Position numbers and translations under genes: made by a program
Shown: positions 31,109-45,400 of the stretch, in pieces
How positions within the stretch are numbered: the stretch's first letter is position 1
How the letters are laid out: each line of letters starts with the position of its first letter
Notes under the pieces: generated by a model
Told to the model about the DNA's origin: nothing
The model's database searches: none
Seen by the model: the letters and a program-made list of their open reading frames with translations, nothing else
Source of the DNA: Plumapathes pennacea
Lineage: Eukaryota > Cnidaria > Anthozoa > Antipatharia > Myriopathidae
Direction: 5' to 3'
Length of the DNA: 64,000 nt
NCBI GenBank assembly: GCA_964036295.1
Contig: OZ038473.1
Coordinates: forward strand, 14,664,001-14,728,000

Positions 31109-32756
31109 ATGATGGAGCAGCACATTGAAAACTCCACTTCTACAATAACTAGTCCTTTACAAGGCAATGGAATGGACGTGAGGCGAAAATGCTCTTTTAA
31201 AGTGGAAGACCTCATTGCAGAAAACAACGAAACATTTCAACAGCGAGAGTGCTCAGTCATGGCCCATGAGTGTTATACAACTACTCTACAATCACGGCTC
31301 GATGACGTGGATGACCGCATTGAATCTGCGACGTCTCAAGGGAAAGGTGAGTTAAAGACTGCAGTGACGCAGTGTCTAAAAAAACCGGGTTCATTATTTG
31401 AAATACCACATCTCCGTCAGTCTACAGTTTACAGCGACAATACTTACAAGAATTTGTTGGGATGGATTTAAAGGAAGGCATAAACTAAACCAATAATAAA
31501 AATATGTATATGTGCATCAAGGCTTCACTTAGCTAAATATAATTGCTTTGTATCTACAGCAAAATAGACTTCTCGTCCATAAATTGCACTAATTTACAAC
31601 TCTTAAAGTGTTTAACACGGTCAAAAGTTACGTTGTATATTATACAAACATTTAATCAATGATACAGCGAAACTGAGCAATCTTTCCTGTGAAGCCTGGC
31701 TAACTTAGCCTCGTTTCTTGAACTCAATTTGTTTGGTAATTTCGTTGTGCAGCAGTTCTCAATTTCTAGAGCGCACAAATTCAGCAGCACGTGATCAAAA
31801 ATGAACTATTCGTCTTTTTTACACTGAACAAAGTACTTTTTCGATAAAGAAACTAGATATTATTTAGAAACGGAAAGATAGTCTTACTTGATTTATAATT
31901 TTATATATTTTTCTATTCTTTTTTTTCTATTTTTTGCGCCGTACTTCTTGAAGGTATTAGCTTACAGCTATTCTGTAATTCGAGGATAAACAAAGTATAT
32001 ACGACGGTAGTTCACAGACTTCTTAGTACCAGTGATAAATATTATATCGTCTTCAGAAGGATTTCGTAACAACGCATCACGTAGTCTATAGACCTCATTT
32101 AAGTGTAACATTAAAATGACTAGAGAAAAATTACAACTGTCGTCTCGTTGCTAATAGCTTTTCGATTTGCATATTAAGTGCTCTCTCTTTCTGTTTGTCC
32201 ATGAGGTCATTCTACCTTTAATTCTTAAAAACACTGTTAATTTTCAGATTCAAAGGGACACGAGGGAATAGAGATGAACCGAAGAAAAAAGTCCCGTTCT
32301 TCATTCTCAGTAGAACAACTTTGTCAACTGGAAAAACGTTTCGGCACTCAGAGATACTTGGGAACCAAAGAAAGAGCAGACTTCGCACAGAAAATCAAGT
32401 TAAGCGACACGCAAGTAAAGACTTGGTTTCAAAACAGACGAATGAAACTAAAGCGACAGAAAGTTGAGGCTGCTAACCGCCTGGCCAAGTTCGCCATGTT
32501 CAACGGCTTAAGTTATAGCACCGGTGCGCGCGTTCACCAGTCCTTCCCTGCGATTCAGTTTAATGCCGGACCGAGTCAGAATTTTGCGCCTCCAGTACCG
32601 CTTGCCCTTCCACGAGTGCTGGTCGATGACCTTTACTACAGAGATGGCGATCAAGCCAGGACTTCTTTGCCAGTGATGTTCTCACCTTATTCGCTCTCAG
32701 AACAGACGGACATGCTCCACGCGAGTACCGCACTGACCAGTTATCACCACATATAA
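31109..32756 (+). CDS. VENT/BSX-like NK-type homeobox protein, 2 exons, 248 aa
   Basis: Exon 1 is 31109-31346 (donor GTGAGT) and exon 2 is 32248-32756 (acceptor ttttcag). The junction completes an Asp codon in phase 1. The homeodomain spans residues 92-151: SRSSFSVEQLCQLEKRF, then RYLGTKERADFA, then LSDTQVKTWFQNRRMKLKRQ. The Thr in helix 3 (VKTWF, position 47) with MKLKRQ is characteristic of VENT proteins, while LEKRF-x-x-QRYL-T-ER is also BSX-like (recalled families). An N-terminal KCSFKVEDLIAEN resembles the FS-x-x-x-LL (eh1/TN-like) repressor motif, so it is likely a nuclear repressor in patterning. An AATAAA follows at 32836-32841. A downstream ATG (32274) just before the homeodomain is less likely because exon 1 splices cleanly. 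VENT versus BSX assignment is open. Confidence 0.82.
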
Positions 32757-32835
32757 ATTATTAATAATACTCAAAAATTATCAATTAATTATTATTGATG
32801 GATTAAATCCTGAAGCAAAACTAGAGCCATGGACA

Positions 32836-32841
32836 AATAAA
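32836..32841 (+). terminator. Polyadenylation signal, VENT/BSX-like gene
   Basis: AATAAA lies 80 bp downstream of the TAA stop of the homeobox gene, followed by A-rich sequence and a short CA repeat. Confidence 0.5.
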
Positions 32842-35800
32842 CAACAAACAAACAAACAAACACACACACAAACACAGTGTTTAGGGTGATAATAGTGACC
32901 CGGGATCAGATGATATCATGGAAAGTCATTTTCAAACTTTAATTGAATTTGTTCAGGTACAATCTTCGAGTTTCACAAGACTCGAGTAAAGGTTATTTCA
33001 GTGTTGTACAGAAGAAACATCGCGTAGGTCTTTCGCTAATAAAGTGCGTGTGCTATGGTACAAACTGCATTCTCTTGGTTCCTCTCGTGTGCGTAATCTT
33101 TTCACTTTGTCAATCAAAGAATACAGGCTAAATGTTTGCTTGTTTCTTCTGCAAATATATGCTATTTACCAGAATTTGGTTTAACATTTCATGGAATAAC
33201 TTTATCGTTAAAAGTCTGAGCGCACGTTCACAAACTGGCCATCCAAGTAAAAGTAAACCCTTTTTATATAAATCGTATCATTAAATATTGAATAGAGATG
33301 TTTTAAATCCATACTGCTCTTACAAAGGAAACATGGCGATTTGGCCGGCACACCTGACTAGTGAGTCACTTGTAGCGATAAAGATAATACCATATAAAAC
33401 AATACGTACTGCACTATACAACTCTGAAATATTCATGAAGCTAATCTATTAGATTTTCACTGTAAGGTTTGTAATAATGATGGTGATTTCTTGATGATCA
33501 TAACCATAACTATATAATATCATCATCAGCTTCACTGATAATATACATAACACGCTTATTATTGAACTTATCACCTTCACTTTCAAAAGATCTTTGGACA
33601 AATATGAAATATTTTCATATTTTGCTTTTTTTGCCCCCATAACATTTACTTCCTAGTTGAGGTAATTGCAGCTAATTTCAAAGTTTGTTAGAGGATGATT
33701 TAGGACGCATGACACCATATTCTTTAGTACTATTATTAATATTTTTAGTTTTCCTCGCCAACTAACATGCCGCACTTTTTCGTCGGAAAAAAAAGAAAAA
33801 AGAAAGAATATAACTGTGTGATTAAGTGGAGTTTCATGGCAAAGCCTCTGGGACATTTTCCGCTCATCAATGCCTCGGCGTGGGTGTTTTCATTTCTTTA
33901 TGAATAACTAAGGATGAAAACTCACTTGCGGACATAACAGTCGCCGATGGTCGCAATCATTTCCCGACATATTGTTAACCCAAACACTTAAAGGTATTAA
34001 TTTAAAATTTACAAGAAGGTAATACACATGGCACACAACACAAACTTCACCCAAGTGCTCAGTGTTTGAATTGTAAACATTGGGTTTTTATTAGACTACC
34101 TTATGCTTGCAGCGTGAAGTTATCACAGCACGAGCGAAATGCAAATTAATTATATAACGCAATAAAACCAGATTTTAATCAAGGTACTTTTAGTTATTTT
34201 GAGTTTATCCTTCTCTGATAAATCGGCAATATATATATATTTTCAACTTTTGTGTGTTTAAAGAAGGCTTCATAAATGTGAATTACATGCTTTTCATTTG
34301 TTTTCACTTACCAGGCGCGTTTCCGGGCACCAACGGAAAGCACGAAATAAGGAAGGAGACATGCAGTCATCGGAGGGCTTTTTAAACATAGTTAATAACA
34401 TTCCCCACTGTTAATTGATTTCTTTCAAACAGTGCATTTTAATTACCCCTTCAGGACAACTTGACGACGTGACATTTAACATGATTCTACTTATTAAGAA
34501 ACTTCTATTCATAACTGAATTAAATGAAACATATAATGGAAAGCTTTCTGTTAGCACGCGCTCACAAATTCGGAGTATTCGTTTTACGATCAAATGCAAC
34601 AACTTGAGTGAGCTGACGTCTAATATGTAGTCAAACACAGATTTCCATATCATCAAACAAAACAAAGTAAAAATTAAAACAATTTTCTTCGTGGCTCCAA
34701 ACCGAAAAAAAAACTTTTAGATTTTAGGAATCACAATCTTGTGAAATTGCATTAAATCTAATTTTAGCATTAATTTTATTTATTGAAAAAAAATTTTTTT
34801 TAAGAGTATAACGAGAAAAAAAGCTGTGGCTTTCCGGTGCAATAGCAAACGTTTTAGATGTATGTAATGCCAAGTTGGCTCTTAGAATTACTATCATATG
34901 TTTTATTTAAACGACTCAAATCACATAGCAACTCAAATCAAATACTAGGCCGATTTACATCCATTATTTTACAAATTGAAAAGACTTTCGATATAAATCC
35001 AGTGGCTTACCTCGGCTCTGAATAAGTTCTCTGTTTAGGTACGTTTTATCAAGAATATACAGAATAGAAAGCTGCCTTCTTACTTAAGCAAAGCAGGTTC
35101 TATGACAAGAAAGAGATTCCATTTGCTGCAAATCTGGACATTAACATCACATACATTTGCGTCGTAACTAAATGGCTGTAACTTAGAGCATCAGGCAAAA
35201 ATTATACTGCACTCATTATACAAACGAGAAAATTATGTTGCAGTCATTCACCCGAAATTTTAAATCAAATTTTCTAGCTGGAAAAAATTTACTATGACTT
35301 TATTAATTGAAGAAAAATGTTCAAATTTAAACATGGAACTAATATTTTCTGATATTGATGTCACTTTCTTTTGTTGTTGTAGTTAGGCAATGTCACAGTA
35401 TAGTATAAAATAGTAAGCGTGATTATTTAATGAATATATAGTGTACTATATGGGGTTGTGCCTTGACAACAGCTATATACAGAGCGCGTGAGATGCATTT
35501 TTGCAACACTCAAATGTTATTTTATTCTATTTTCCTTGGTATAATCATTAGCAAAAGTTAGAACCAAAACAATTTTAAGTTGAATATAGAACTTCCACGA
35601 TCCATCTCAATTCAATATAACAATACCAGTGTATTTTTCGTCTTCTCTCAAAAGATTATTAAGATTTAGTCGGATGCCTTTTTTGCCATCAGTGATTTGG
35701 TAGTCAACTATATGTTCAACTATCTTCCATAAGGGAGTATAGAAAGTCCATTACCGCACATAAAGTTAAAATGTCTCCATTTAACAAGAATCTTAACAAG

Positions 35801-36517
35801 TTCATCAGTGGAAGTCTCACCCACTCTTACACAAAACGTAAAGGAAATTTTAAAAGTGCAAATTAACGAAACTGAAAACAATTACAAAATGAGGAGGAAA
35901 TAACAAGCCTGTAAGAAAGCAGGTGGGGTGAAGTTATTAGGACTTTTTCACATTGCCATCCTGTTATTTGAACATTTGGAAAATTAATAAAAACATTCTG
36001 TACACTGCTGTATTTCGATTTGACGCGAAGTTTACTTAAAAATTTAAACGATAGACATAACTGCCTTTCTCCACAAACTATTTTTTAATTCACAATAGCT
36101 GTGACTCTACCGCATTTCAAGCCTGAAAAACCCACAACAGATTTATTTTCAATCTCCGTTCTTTAGAAATTCTTTTTCGCCTGATGCACAATTGTTTTTT
36201 ATGTATATGACTAAAACATATACAGCAAGCTCTTAATGGATTTATTAATGCCTTAACTGATGTACATTTCAAAACGGTAAAAATAAAAAGTTATCAAGAC
36301 CTGTTTTAACAAGTTAATCGATCGCTCCTAACTTCTACGAAAGCTTCACAAGTGGTAGGTAAGAGACTACATTCGTTTCAAATGCTCTTGACGTGCTTTT
36401 GGCCAGCATGCAACAAAGTTTTGATGAAGAATAACTAAAAAGTTTGTTCTAGCTTAAAGCGTAACGAGGGCGCTGTTATGTAAGCGAAAAGTTCTCACTT
36501 TCAGACTTAAAAATGAC

Positions 36518-36546
36518 AAAAAAAAAAAAAAAAAAAAAAAAAAAAA
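36518..36546. repeat. Poly-A tract
   Basis: A run of 29 A. No LINE or SINE body is visible next to it, so a retroposon tail cannot be claimed. Confidence 0.85.
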
Positions 36547-37619
36547 CGCCTACACTTAACCCAGGTTTTGCCTTATCGTGCTTTTTAACAACCAAAGCTC
36601 AGAAGTATATGACAAACAACGTATAATTTGTTGCTCGTCCTCGTTGTTTTAATCGTATAACACTTAACACAAACGACACTCTGGTGATCTTCATCCTGAA
36701 CTTCAGGCATACAGAAGCTACACTATCTCAAATAGAAATAAATCGTTAGCGCATTCTTTTAGTCAATGATTACTTTCTTTAAATCACCGAAATATTTGCC
36801 ATTATTATATTTAACGATGGATTTGAACCATTCTAACTTAGATTAACTTGAAGAATGAAATCTGACAAGTAATTTTTCCAAGCATGCAACAGATTGATAT
36901 TAAGTAAAATACTCAAACTTTAAAAGCTAAGGAATTTGTTAATTTGTATCCTGATACTGAGAAACGTACTGGCCTAGTGTCACAGTAATATGTGAAAGAC
37001 CTCGGTATATTTCAATAACAAATGTTGGAAATGGGATTTTCATCTGCAAGTGCGGGTGTACGGCTTAACGTCACCTCAAGCGCTATACCACTCCGTCTTA
37101 ATTTGTTCGAAAAATGTGAAAAAGAATTCATTTAGTAACATTAAATTTTCTTTTTAACTTGGCACTTGTTCAGCAGAGTTTACTATTGCTCCTTAGTGCA
37201 TGATGACTGCTTTGAATTTAAAGATTAAGCATCAAAGTTTCCGATTCATGTCGCCAGCTAGAGAGTACCGGTAGACTGTATTACAAGCGGTGCCGCCGAA
37301 CCCGCTGAGCAACCCAAGATGCAGATTAACAAAACGAAGAATTAAATTCACTCCTGGGTAATGTAAGCTGTACCAAGCCGGCAATCATTACTATGTAATT
37401 GGCACCTCGGTATGCAAAGTGCTGCGAGTATTACTTTTTATTACGCGCCATCTGCGCGCCAAACTGTGCACACATTTAATGGCGGGCTCCACTAAATTTA
37501 ATCAGATTCTTTTCCTACAGAGTCTTACCGCCATTTCAGGATATTGAAAACGTCTTTTTTGTCAAATATTCTACCAGCTTACGGCGCATGCGCTGGGTTA
37601 AAGAAGCCTATCACTGCAC

Positions 37620-37828
37620 ATCAACAACACGACATAATCCTTAAAAACATCTCCTAAACACTAAACCTTAACAAGGCGACATAATCCTTAAAAACTTCTC
37701 CTAAACACTAAACTTTAACAACACGACATAATCCTCAAAAACTTCTCCTAAACACTAAACCTTAACAACACGACATAATCCTCAAAAACTTCTCCTAAAC
37801 ACTAAACCTTAACAACACGACATAATCC
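37620..37828. repeat. 46-bp tandem repeat, about 4.5 copies
   Basis: Each unit carries ACGACATAATCC, TTAAAAAC or TCAAAAAC, then TCTCCTAAACACTAAAC and TTAACAA. The first unit is slightly longer and the last is cut off at ACGACATAATCCCAGC. Copies differ by a few bases only. Confidence 0.92.
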
Positions 37829-40599
37829 CAGCACTTTCCCAGTTTTTACCGCGATGGTGCTAGAGTATACATTTCTTCCAGTTCTCATTGCAACCCCAGA
37901 TAATAGTACAGAGGTTATTAAACTGAACCTCTACAAGATAAATATAGTAAAACGCTATTTTTGGCATGTTGTTCCTAAATTTATTGCGGATTTTTCTTCT
38001 CCACTGCTTCTTTCATCTTTCCGGCTCTCAATCTGTGTATCTGTGTCTTAAAGTGTTAGTCCATTTTTCAGAAAGGCTTATTAAATAACTTAAAATTTCT
38101 CAGAAAACATCTATAAATTCTTTGTGCATGATGCAGTCCAAAATCAATCGACCATTTTTACGCTAAATATTCAATGATTAACATCAAGCAAACATCAAAT
38201 GCCTTCGGAATACTTCGGACATAAGCTTCTCTTCTGTAGTATATTTCGCTTCTTCTATGTCCATATCGCGCCATAAAGCCGCTCAACTAGGGTAAATAAG
38301 TAATTAGAAGTTCTCAGACAAACGTTATTAAATGAACACTCATATCTGTATTGTGTACTTGACAAACAAATATCATCCATGTAAAGTGTTCTTTCAAGTA
38401 AGTGTGTTTGTTTACATTGGAGAGGGATTAATAGAGCAGCCGTATTGAATTTGCTGCCTTTATCTGGTCAATAAAAATCAGTTCATAAACAATAGCTGAT
38501 CTACAGTGTCATCTGCGAATTATGTTGATCTAGTGTCATTTTCTAGATTACATTTGGTTGAGATCTCGCCGTTGTTTAACAGAACATCTTTTTCACTTCT
38601 ATTTTGCACTATTGTGATTCTCTTTTGTGAGTCGCGCGACGGTGTTTACAGAACTGTAGCTTACAGCTGCTTTTGCTTTTGAAGTCATATGCATGTGAAC
38701 AAGCGATTCATCCATTGTCTTCACCAATGAATCTCTTACGAGTCTCTTCTAAAAGCTTCTTTCACTCTGCCCTGCCAACTTCCTAACTCGTTGTCAATGC
38801 AATTTCCTCTCTTCATAGTACAGCTCAGTAAATCCGTTTTCATAGATTATTAACAACAGGGTTTATTTTGCCTCAAGCACAGCGATACCGCACGGAGCGG
38901 AACTTTTCATGTTAATGATTTAATTTCCTGCCCTTGTCTTCGAATAATGACTTCTCTACAAAAGCATGCTTTGTTCGCAGCTAAACCAGAAAGCCTGCCG
39001 GTAGTTGTCTCGGGGGACATGGCAAACACACAAACCTTTGACAAAATCTTGAGGCAAACCCGAGTAATCATAATATGGGCACTGCACAAAACACACCTGT
39101 CGTTTATGTTAACTTCCTTACAAACCTTTATAAGCCCAGCCTCCAGTCGCAAGCGACTTCTTCAATAAACAGTACAATGGCTGCTTCAATAAAGGACATT
39201 AATAAAGCCGAATTGTGTAATAGACGTCATTGTTTGTGGCTGAACACGCCGCTTCTCAACATCAAGGAATGGCGGAACGAGTATAGCTCGCCTCATTAAC
39301 GCCCTATCTCTAAAACTAACAGCGCCTTGTGAATAGGCGGCAAGAAGCACAAAATGATCCCAGATATTATCTACACATGACGATCACATATTAATCTTAA
39401 TTGCCGTGGTTAGTAACAATGTTGTTAACTTAGTATTTAAGCGTTTACCGTCATATCGTACAAAAAGGCTGTGGTACTGCATCAACGAAAGCTAGATCTG
39501 GATCACGCCGAAAAGAACATCCTTGCTCCTTGGTCAGAGCAATTGATTGTAAATGGAAAAATTGAATTATGGCACTCTTTGGTGAGCTATTGAGGCCGAT
39601 AAGATTGATTTATTCTCGCCTATAAATGAGACTTTGATAAGCAAAATATAGAATGATCAAATGGTTGCGATTATTTTATATTGGATAAAAATAGATAAAC
39701 TTATGAACTCATAGATAAAGCTCGCATTATGTATTCATACGATATATTGGCAAATATTTGCAATTTAGGCCTCAAAATAATGCAGCAATGGAAATGTTTA
39801 TTGAGTTATAGTCCGATCTAGTTGTACATTGTTTGTGAGAGGTTCCGTTTCAAAATGAAAAGCATCGCGTTATCTTAAGCAAACAACATGACTCTATCAC
39901 CATATGTCGGGCTAAGTACTGTTCACCTTTTCCGGGCCAACTGTTTACTTTGATAAACATTCAAAATATTTGTCCCCTGAAATTTTCAACAGTTTACCTT
40001 GAGGCGAAAATCTAACCAGCTCTTAGGTCGCGAGTGAGAAAAGAGAAACTATAGTTGTGCTTCTGTAAATAATAAGTCTTGTGTTTGGACTCTATTTGCT
40101 TTCTTTACTTTGTTAATTTACTTGGAAGCATGCTGGTTTAGCATAGATCATAGATAAAGGTTGTACAATTATTTTGTCGGCAAGATCACAGCAGTGTCAT
40201 GCGTCAAACGCAGCCAAGCCAATGGGTGTTTTTGTTTGAGTCTTTTCATTGGGGTCCTGAAGTGGTTTCCTTTCCATCTTGCTGCGAGGCCGGGCGTTTG
40301 CTGCTAGTATTTTACCACGGGCTAGTGTCAGTTCTTATCCTGTCGAGGTTGTGGGAGAGTTAAGTGTGGACGAGGTGTTAATGGTCCTGCCGAGTCATCG
40401 CCACTTCAACTTGTCATATCATTCAATTAATTTAGGTGCCAATTATGCGTGCATGAGCTAATAAAAACAAGGCCCTTAAAACGTCGCTGCTTCTATTGTG
40501 CCGGCAGACGCTCTAAGAAGAGACAGCGACCAACAGTAAACCTTGATAAAGATCACTGGAGCGCGCGCGGAGTGAACGTACACAAGCTCGTCTGAAAGC

Positions 40600-41935
<1,336 letters not shown>

Positions 41936-42340
41936 AACTGATTTGAACATCTCGGCGACCCAGTGGGTAATTTATGTCTGTGAGAATCAAACTTCGCCGT
42001 CTGGTGTGACTAAACATAACTTAACTATAAATTCATAGAGGGAAAAGACGTACGGGTCCTTCAACATGTGCTCAAAGAGCCATGCTCTATGACTTCAAAT
42101 TTATCAAAAAGAGATACAAAAAATGAGGGCTACAGATTTTCCTATTTCCAATAGAGTAGCTGTACAGATTAATCGTGCACTTTGAGCTATGAGAGTTCGT
42201 GACGTAACTATGTACAAGAGTCGTATAAAATTAAGAATTTCGAGAGCTTTTAGGTTGTAAAGGAACCGTCTAAGGATATTTAACTGCATCTGAGCCCTAA
42301 CATTTATGTACATATGTAAGATTTCGGGATAAGAGTATGA

Positions 42341-42346
42341 AATAAA
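42341..42346 (+). terminator. Polyadenylation signal, NK1 gene
   Basis: AATAAA is the first good signal after the TAA stop of NK1, about 405 bp downstream, implying a 3' UTR of about 430 bp. Confidence 0.5.
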
Positions 42347-42409
42347 CCACATTGAGTGACTTGTACAGTAACCTTCAGTTAGAATAGAAGGAACGATTGC
42401 AATTCTCAA

Positions 42410-45400
42410 ACAGCGACAGACTGACCCTTCGTCAAGGTGATATATCCATGCTAGAGGTAGTTATTCGTTTCATGTTTAGCGGAAAGGCGGTATCTCTTAT
42501 GTTTGTTTAACGACGTCTTACTCATCAGTATGAAAGATAATACAATGGCAATGAACAAAACTCAAAAACTGAACGCAGCACGAAACTTGCCAACACAACA
42601 AAAGAAACGTTCATTTTAATCACAAACTAACTCAGGGACCACACAGACGAATCTGCTCACTAATTGCAGAAAATTTGAGCAGGAGTATTGGTGAACACTG
42701 CCTCTTTTGTTGACCTATTACCCGCTTTTTTTTTTCCTTCCGTCATTTCTAAACGCAGCCATTAGCCTTAAAGACCGCTTCCTTCACCTGAAGAATAGTC
42801 TTTTAAAATCGTTTCCTGCTTCGTTGTTGAAGAAGTTTTCTTGTTTTTGTGTAGCCAAATACTTAGATACGACAATGTGCCACTGAACAGAGTGTTGGTG
42901 TACTTCTATATATGAAACAACTTGGTTTCATTGAAGGTTAAATTTCTTTCGATTGTCTAATGAACCAACTAGTCACAAAACACTGAACAGATATAGTTAA
43001 CAGACTAACAGCGGCCTTTATGTCGGCACACGTTCACGCTTGAAGTTTTGAAGTACATGGTATTCTGCAGCCTTTCCACTATCTTTCCCAGCAGGATTGT
43101 TTAAAAATTGGGTCAACCATGCAGTTATACACTCAGTCAGACACTTTAATTTCGTCTTGCACTGCTCGCACAAAGCACACTGATCCAAAAGTCCTCTTGG
43201 AACAAAGAAACCAATCTTAAAAAATGCGTCATAAAAAAAATCAATATTTATCGCAAACAAAACAATAAAACAGCATTGAGCGAACAGCTTACAAGGTTGA
43301 AGAGAAGTTTGGCTTTCAGAGAAGCAGATCTATATAAATATAAGTCTCCCCATAATGGAATAACTAATGCTTTCTAATTCCTCCCTGCCCGAAACCTCTA
43401 AAAATGTTGTAAAAAAAAAAAAAAAAAGAAAGAAAGAAGGAACAAATCACAACAAAACTAACATGCAGGAAACTCTATTATCAAACATGACGGAAAATTG
43501 CGGTAATCAATGGATTGACCATCACAGTACGATAAAATCAAATCAAAATAAAAGCTGAACTCAGGGCTTGTGTGTTTTTTAAATTTGTCGGTAACTATTT
43601 TGCACTTTACGATCTAACTAGACATTTACTCACGAGTCGTTTATTGGGTATCCCTTATTGCAATTTTCTAATGACGCCGTAATGATCATGCTTTCTCCAC
43701 TAAGGGCAATTTTAATTAAGCAGTTGGCCTTAACACAATAGAGACCGCTTTCTAAAGAAGTTGTGGTCTAAACATCGTTATGCTTCTTCAGTTGGGAATG
43801 TTTACTAAAGGCCCTCGAGCAAACGTTGAACTTGCGGTCAAATGATGGAGACGCAAGGCGCCAGGACATACACAATGCGCTTCAAAAATCGATGTTATCT
43901 GAATCAGCCAAGGATGTGTAGGAGTCGTTTATAGCTATAGTACACAACAATACATCATTTTCGTTTAGTTCATTGCCTTTATAACATTAGCAGGATTATC
44001 CTGGCTGGCATTTGGCTGCTGACACTACCACCTACCAGTTATCGAAAGAACACACTGGTAAAATGGATTTGAAAAGAGCATAACAGAAGCAGAGCGTGTG
44101 TAAAAAGATTGTCGGCGATCACAGCACAAGTACTAAAGCTGAGGTAAAGCCTTCCCTTGCCAACGATATGGCGCCGCTTGAACTGATTGCCTAAGCAGGT
44201 TCGTGGTCGATCTTATCACAGCAAACTGTTGGGTTCTATAAACACTTTAATAACAGTGAGTGAATAACAGCAAGCCAGATGTTATTTACTTTTTAGTCAC
44301 GTACCTTTGAAAGTATCTTAGGGACCTTTTCATAAGTCAAGCGCTACTAGTCATGTCAGCTTTACTTCACGAGCGTCCGCTTAGTTCGGACACGTTCGCC
44401 GGCGGATACTGATAACACGACAGCTTGGCTAAGTGGTTAAGCAGATACACTGTGGACACTGTTGATCTGAACAAGTACTAGTTTTGTTGCTCATGGTAAC
44501 TTGTGAGAATCTGCTTGCTTAGAAAACGAGCGGCTCTCGCGATCGGGGTAAGCGAGACTATAACTAAGACAAGTTTTGTCCCTAACTGAATTCCTAGTGC
44601 TCTGAACGAGTCTGAGGCCGCATTTACAAACCACATGCTTCGGACAAACTAAATTTTTCCCGCTGTATCATGATCAAAGCATGTATCCGCGAATTGAAGT
44701 TGTAAAGTGTTCCTTGATTTGTGTTCGTAACTTTGGGATAGCTCGTTTGAAAGGTCAATAACTTCACGACAACAGATATAGTGACTTCGTTTATAGACAT
44801 GAGAGTAAAACAACGTCCCACTAACTTTTTGATTTTCTATTTGCACCTAACTCCCCTGCGGTCTTGGGAATGCGAGCCCTAGTTTAGAGATACATACATG
44901 CGAAGCCGACAAAACGGAATGTCATAACAGTACAGCTGAAATAATGACCGCTGTTATAAGATGTGATGTTGCTTACAGGTCTTATCTCAGCGGTAAGCGC
45001 ACTGCAGCTCTAACTCACGCTGTCAGTCAATAAATACGCTGAGATACACTCTTCCTGTCAGATATAAATTAATGTCGAGGTACGAATGTTGTATTAAGAT
45101 GATCAGAGTGGCTCAAATGCAGTTTATCCGATCGCTTGAGATAACTAGAAAGACACAGCTTACGGCCCAGAAAATTCTGTATTGCTTCAGTGCAAATAAA
45201 GGCCGGGTGCTTCAGAGTTTAATATAGGCTCAGACATTCTTAGCGTATAAAACATTTCCTCTAAATTGAACAGCTTGATGCGCAAAGCACTATAGCAAGG
45301 AAGCACAGAATTTCCAGCACTAGAATGCAGGAAGGCTGACACAGTGGGTGGCAAGAGGCAGCCGACAGAGGTGTACATTTCAGACTAATTGAGAATACAT

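Larger units (their letters stand above)
32860..40590. other. 7.7-kb gap between the VENT/BSX-like gene and NK1
   Basis: AT-rich DNA with only short open frames and no recognised domain. It contains a 29-bp poly-A tract (36518-36546), the 46-bp tandem repeat at 37620-37828 and no clear TIR element. Lack of repeats over much of 33-36 kb is compatible with regulatory sequence, but conservation cannot be judged from one genome. Confidence 0.5.

Noticed and set aside
44421-44495. tRNA-like A box (TGGCTAAGTGG then TTAAGC)
   Set aside because: No B box (GGTTCGANTCC) or acceptor stem follows, so neither a tRNA nor a SINE head can be supported.
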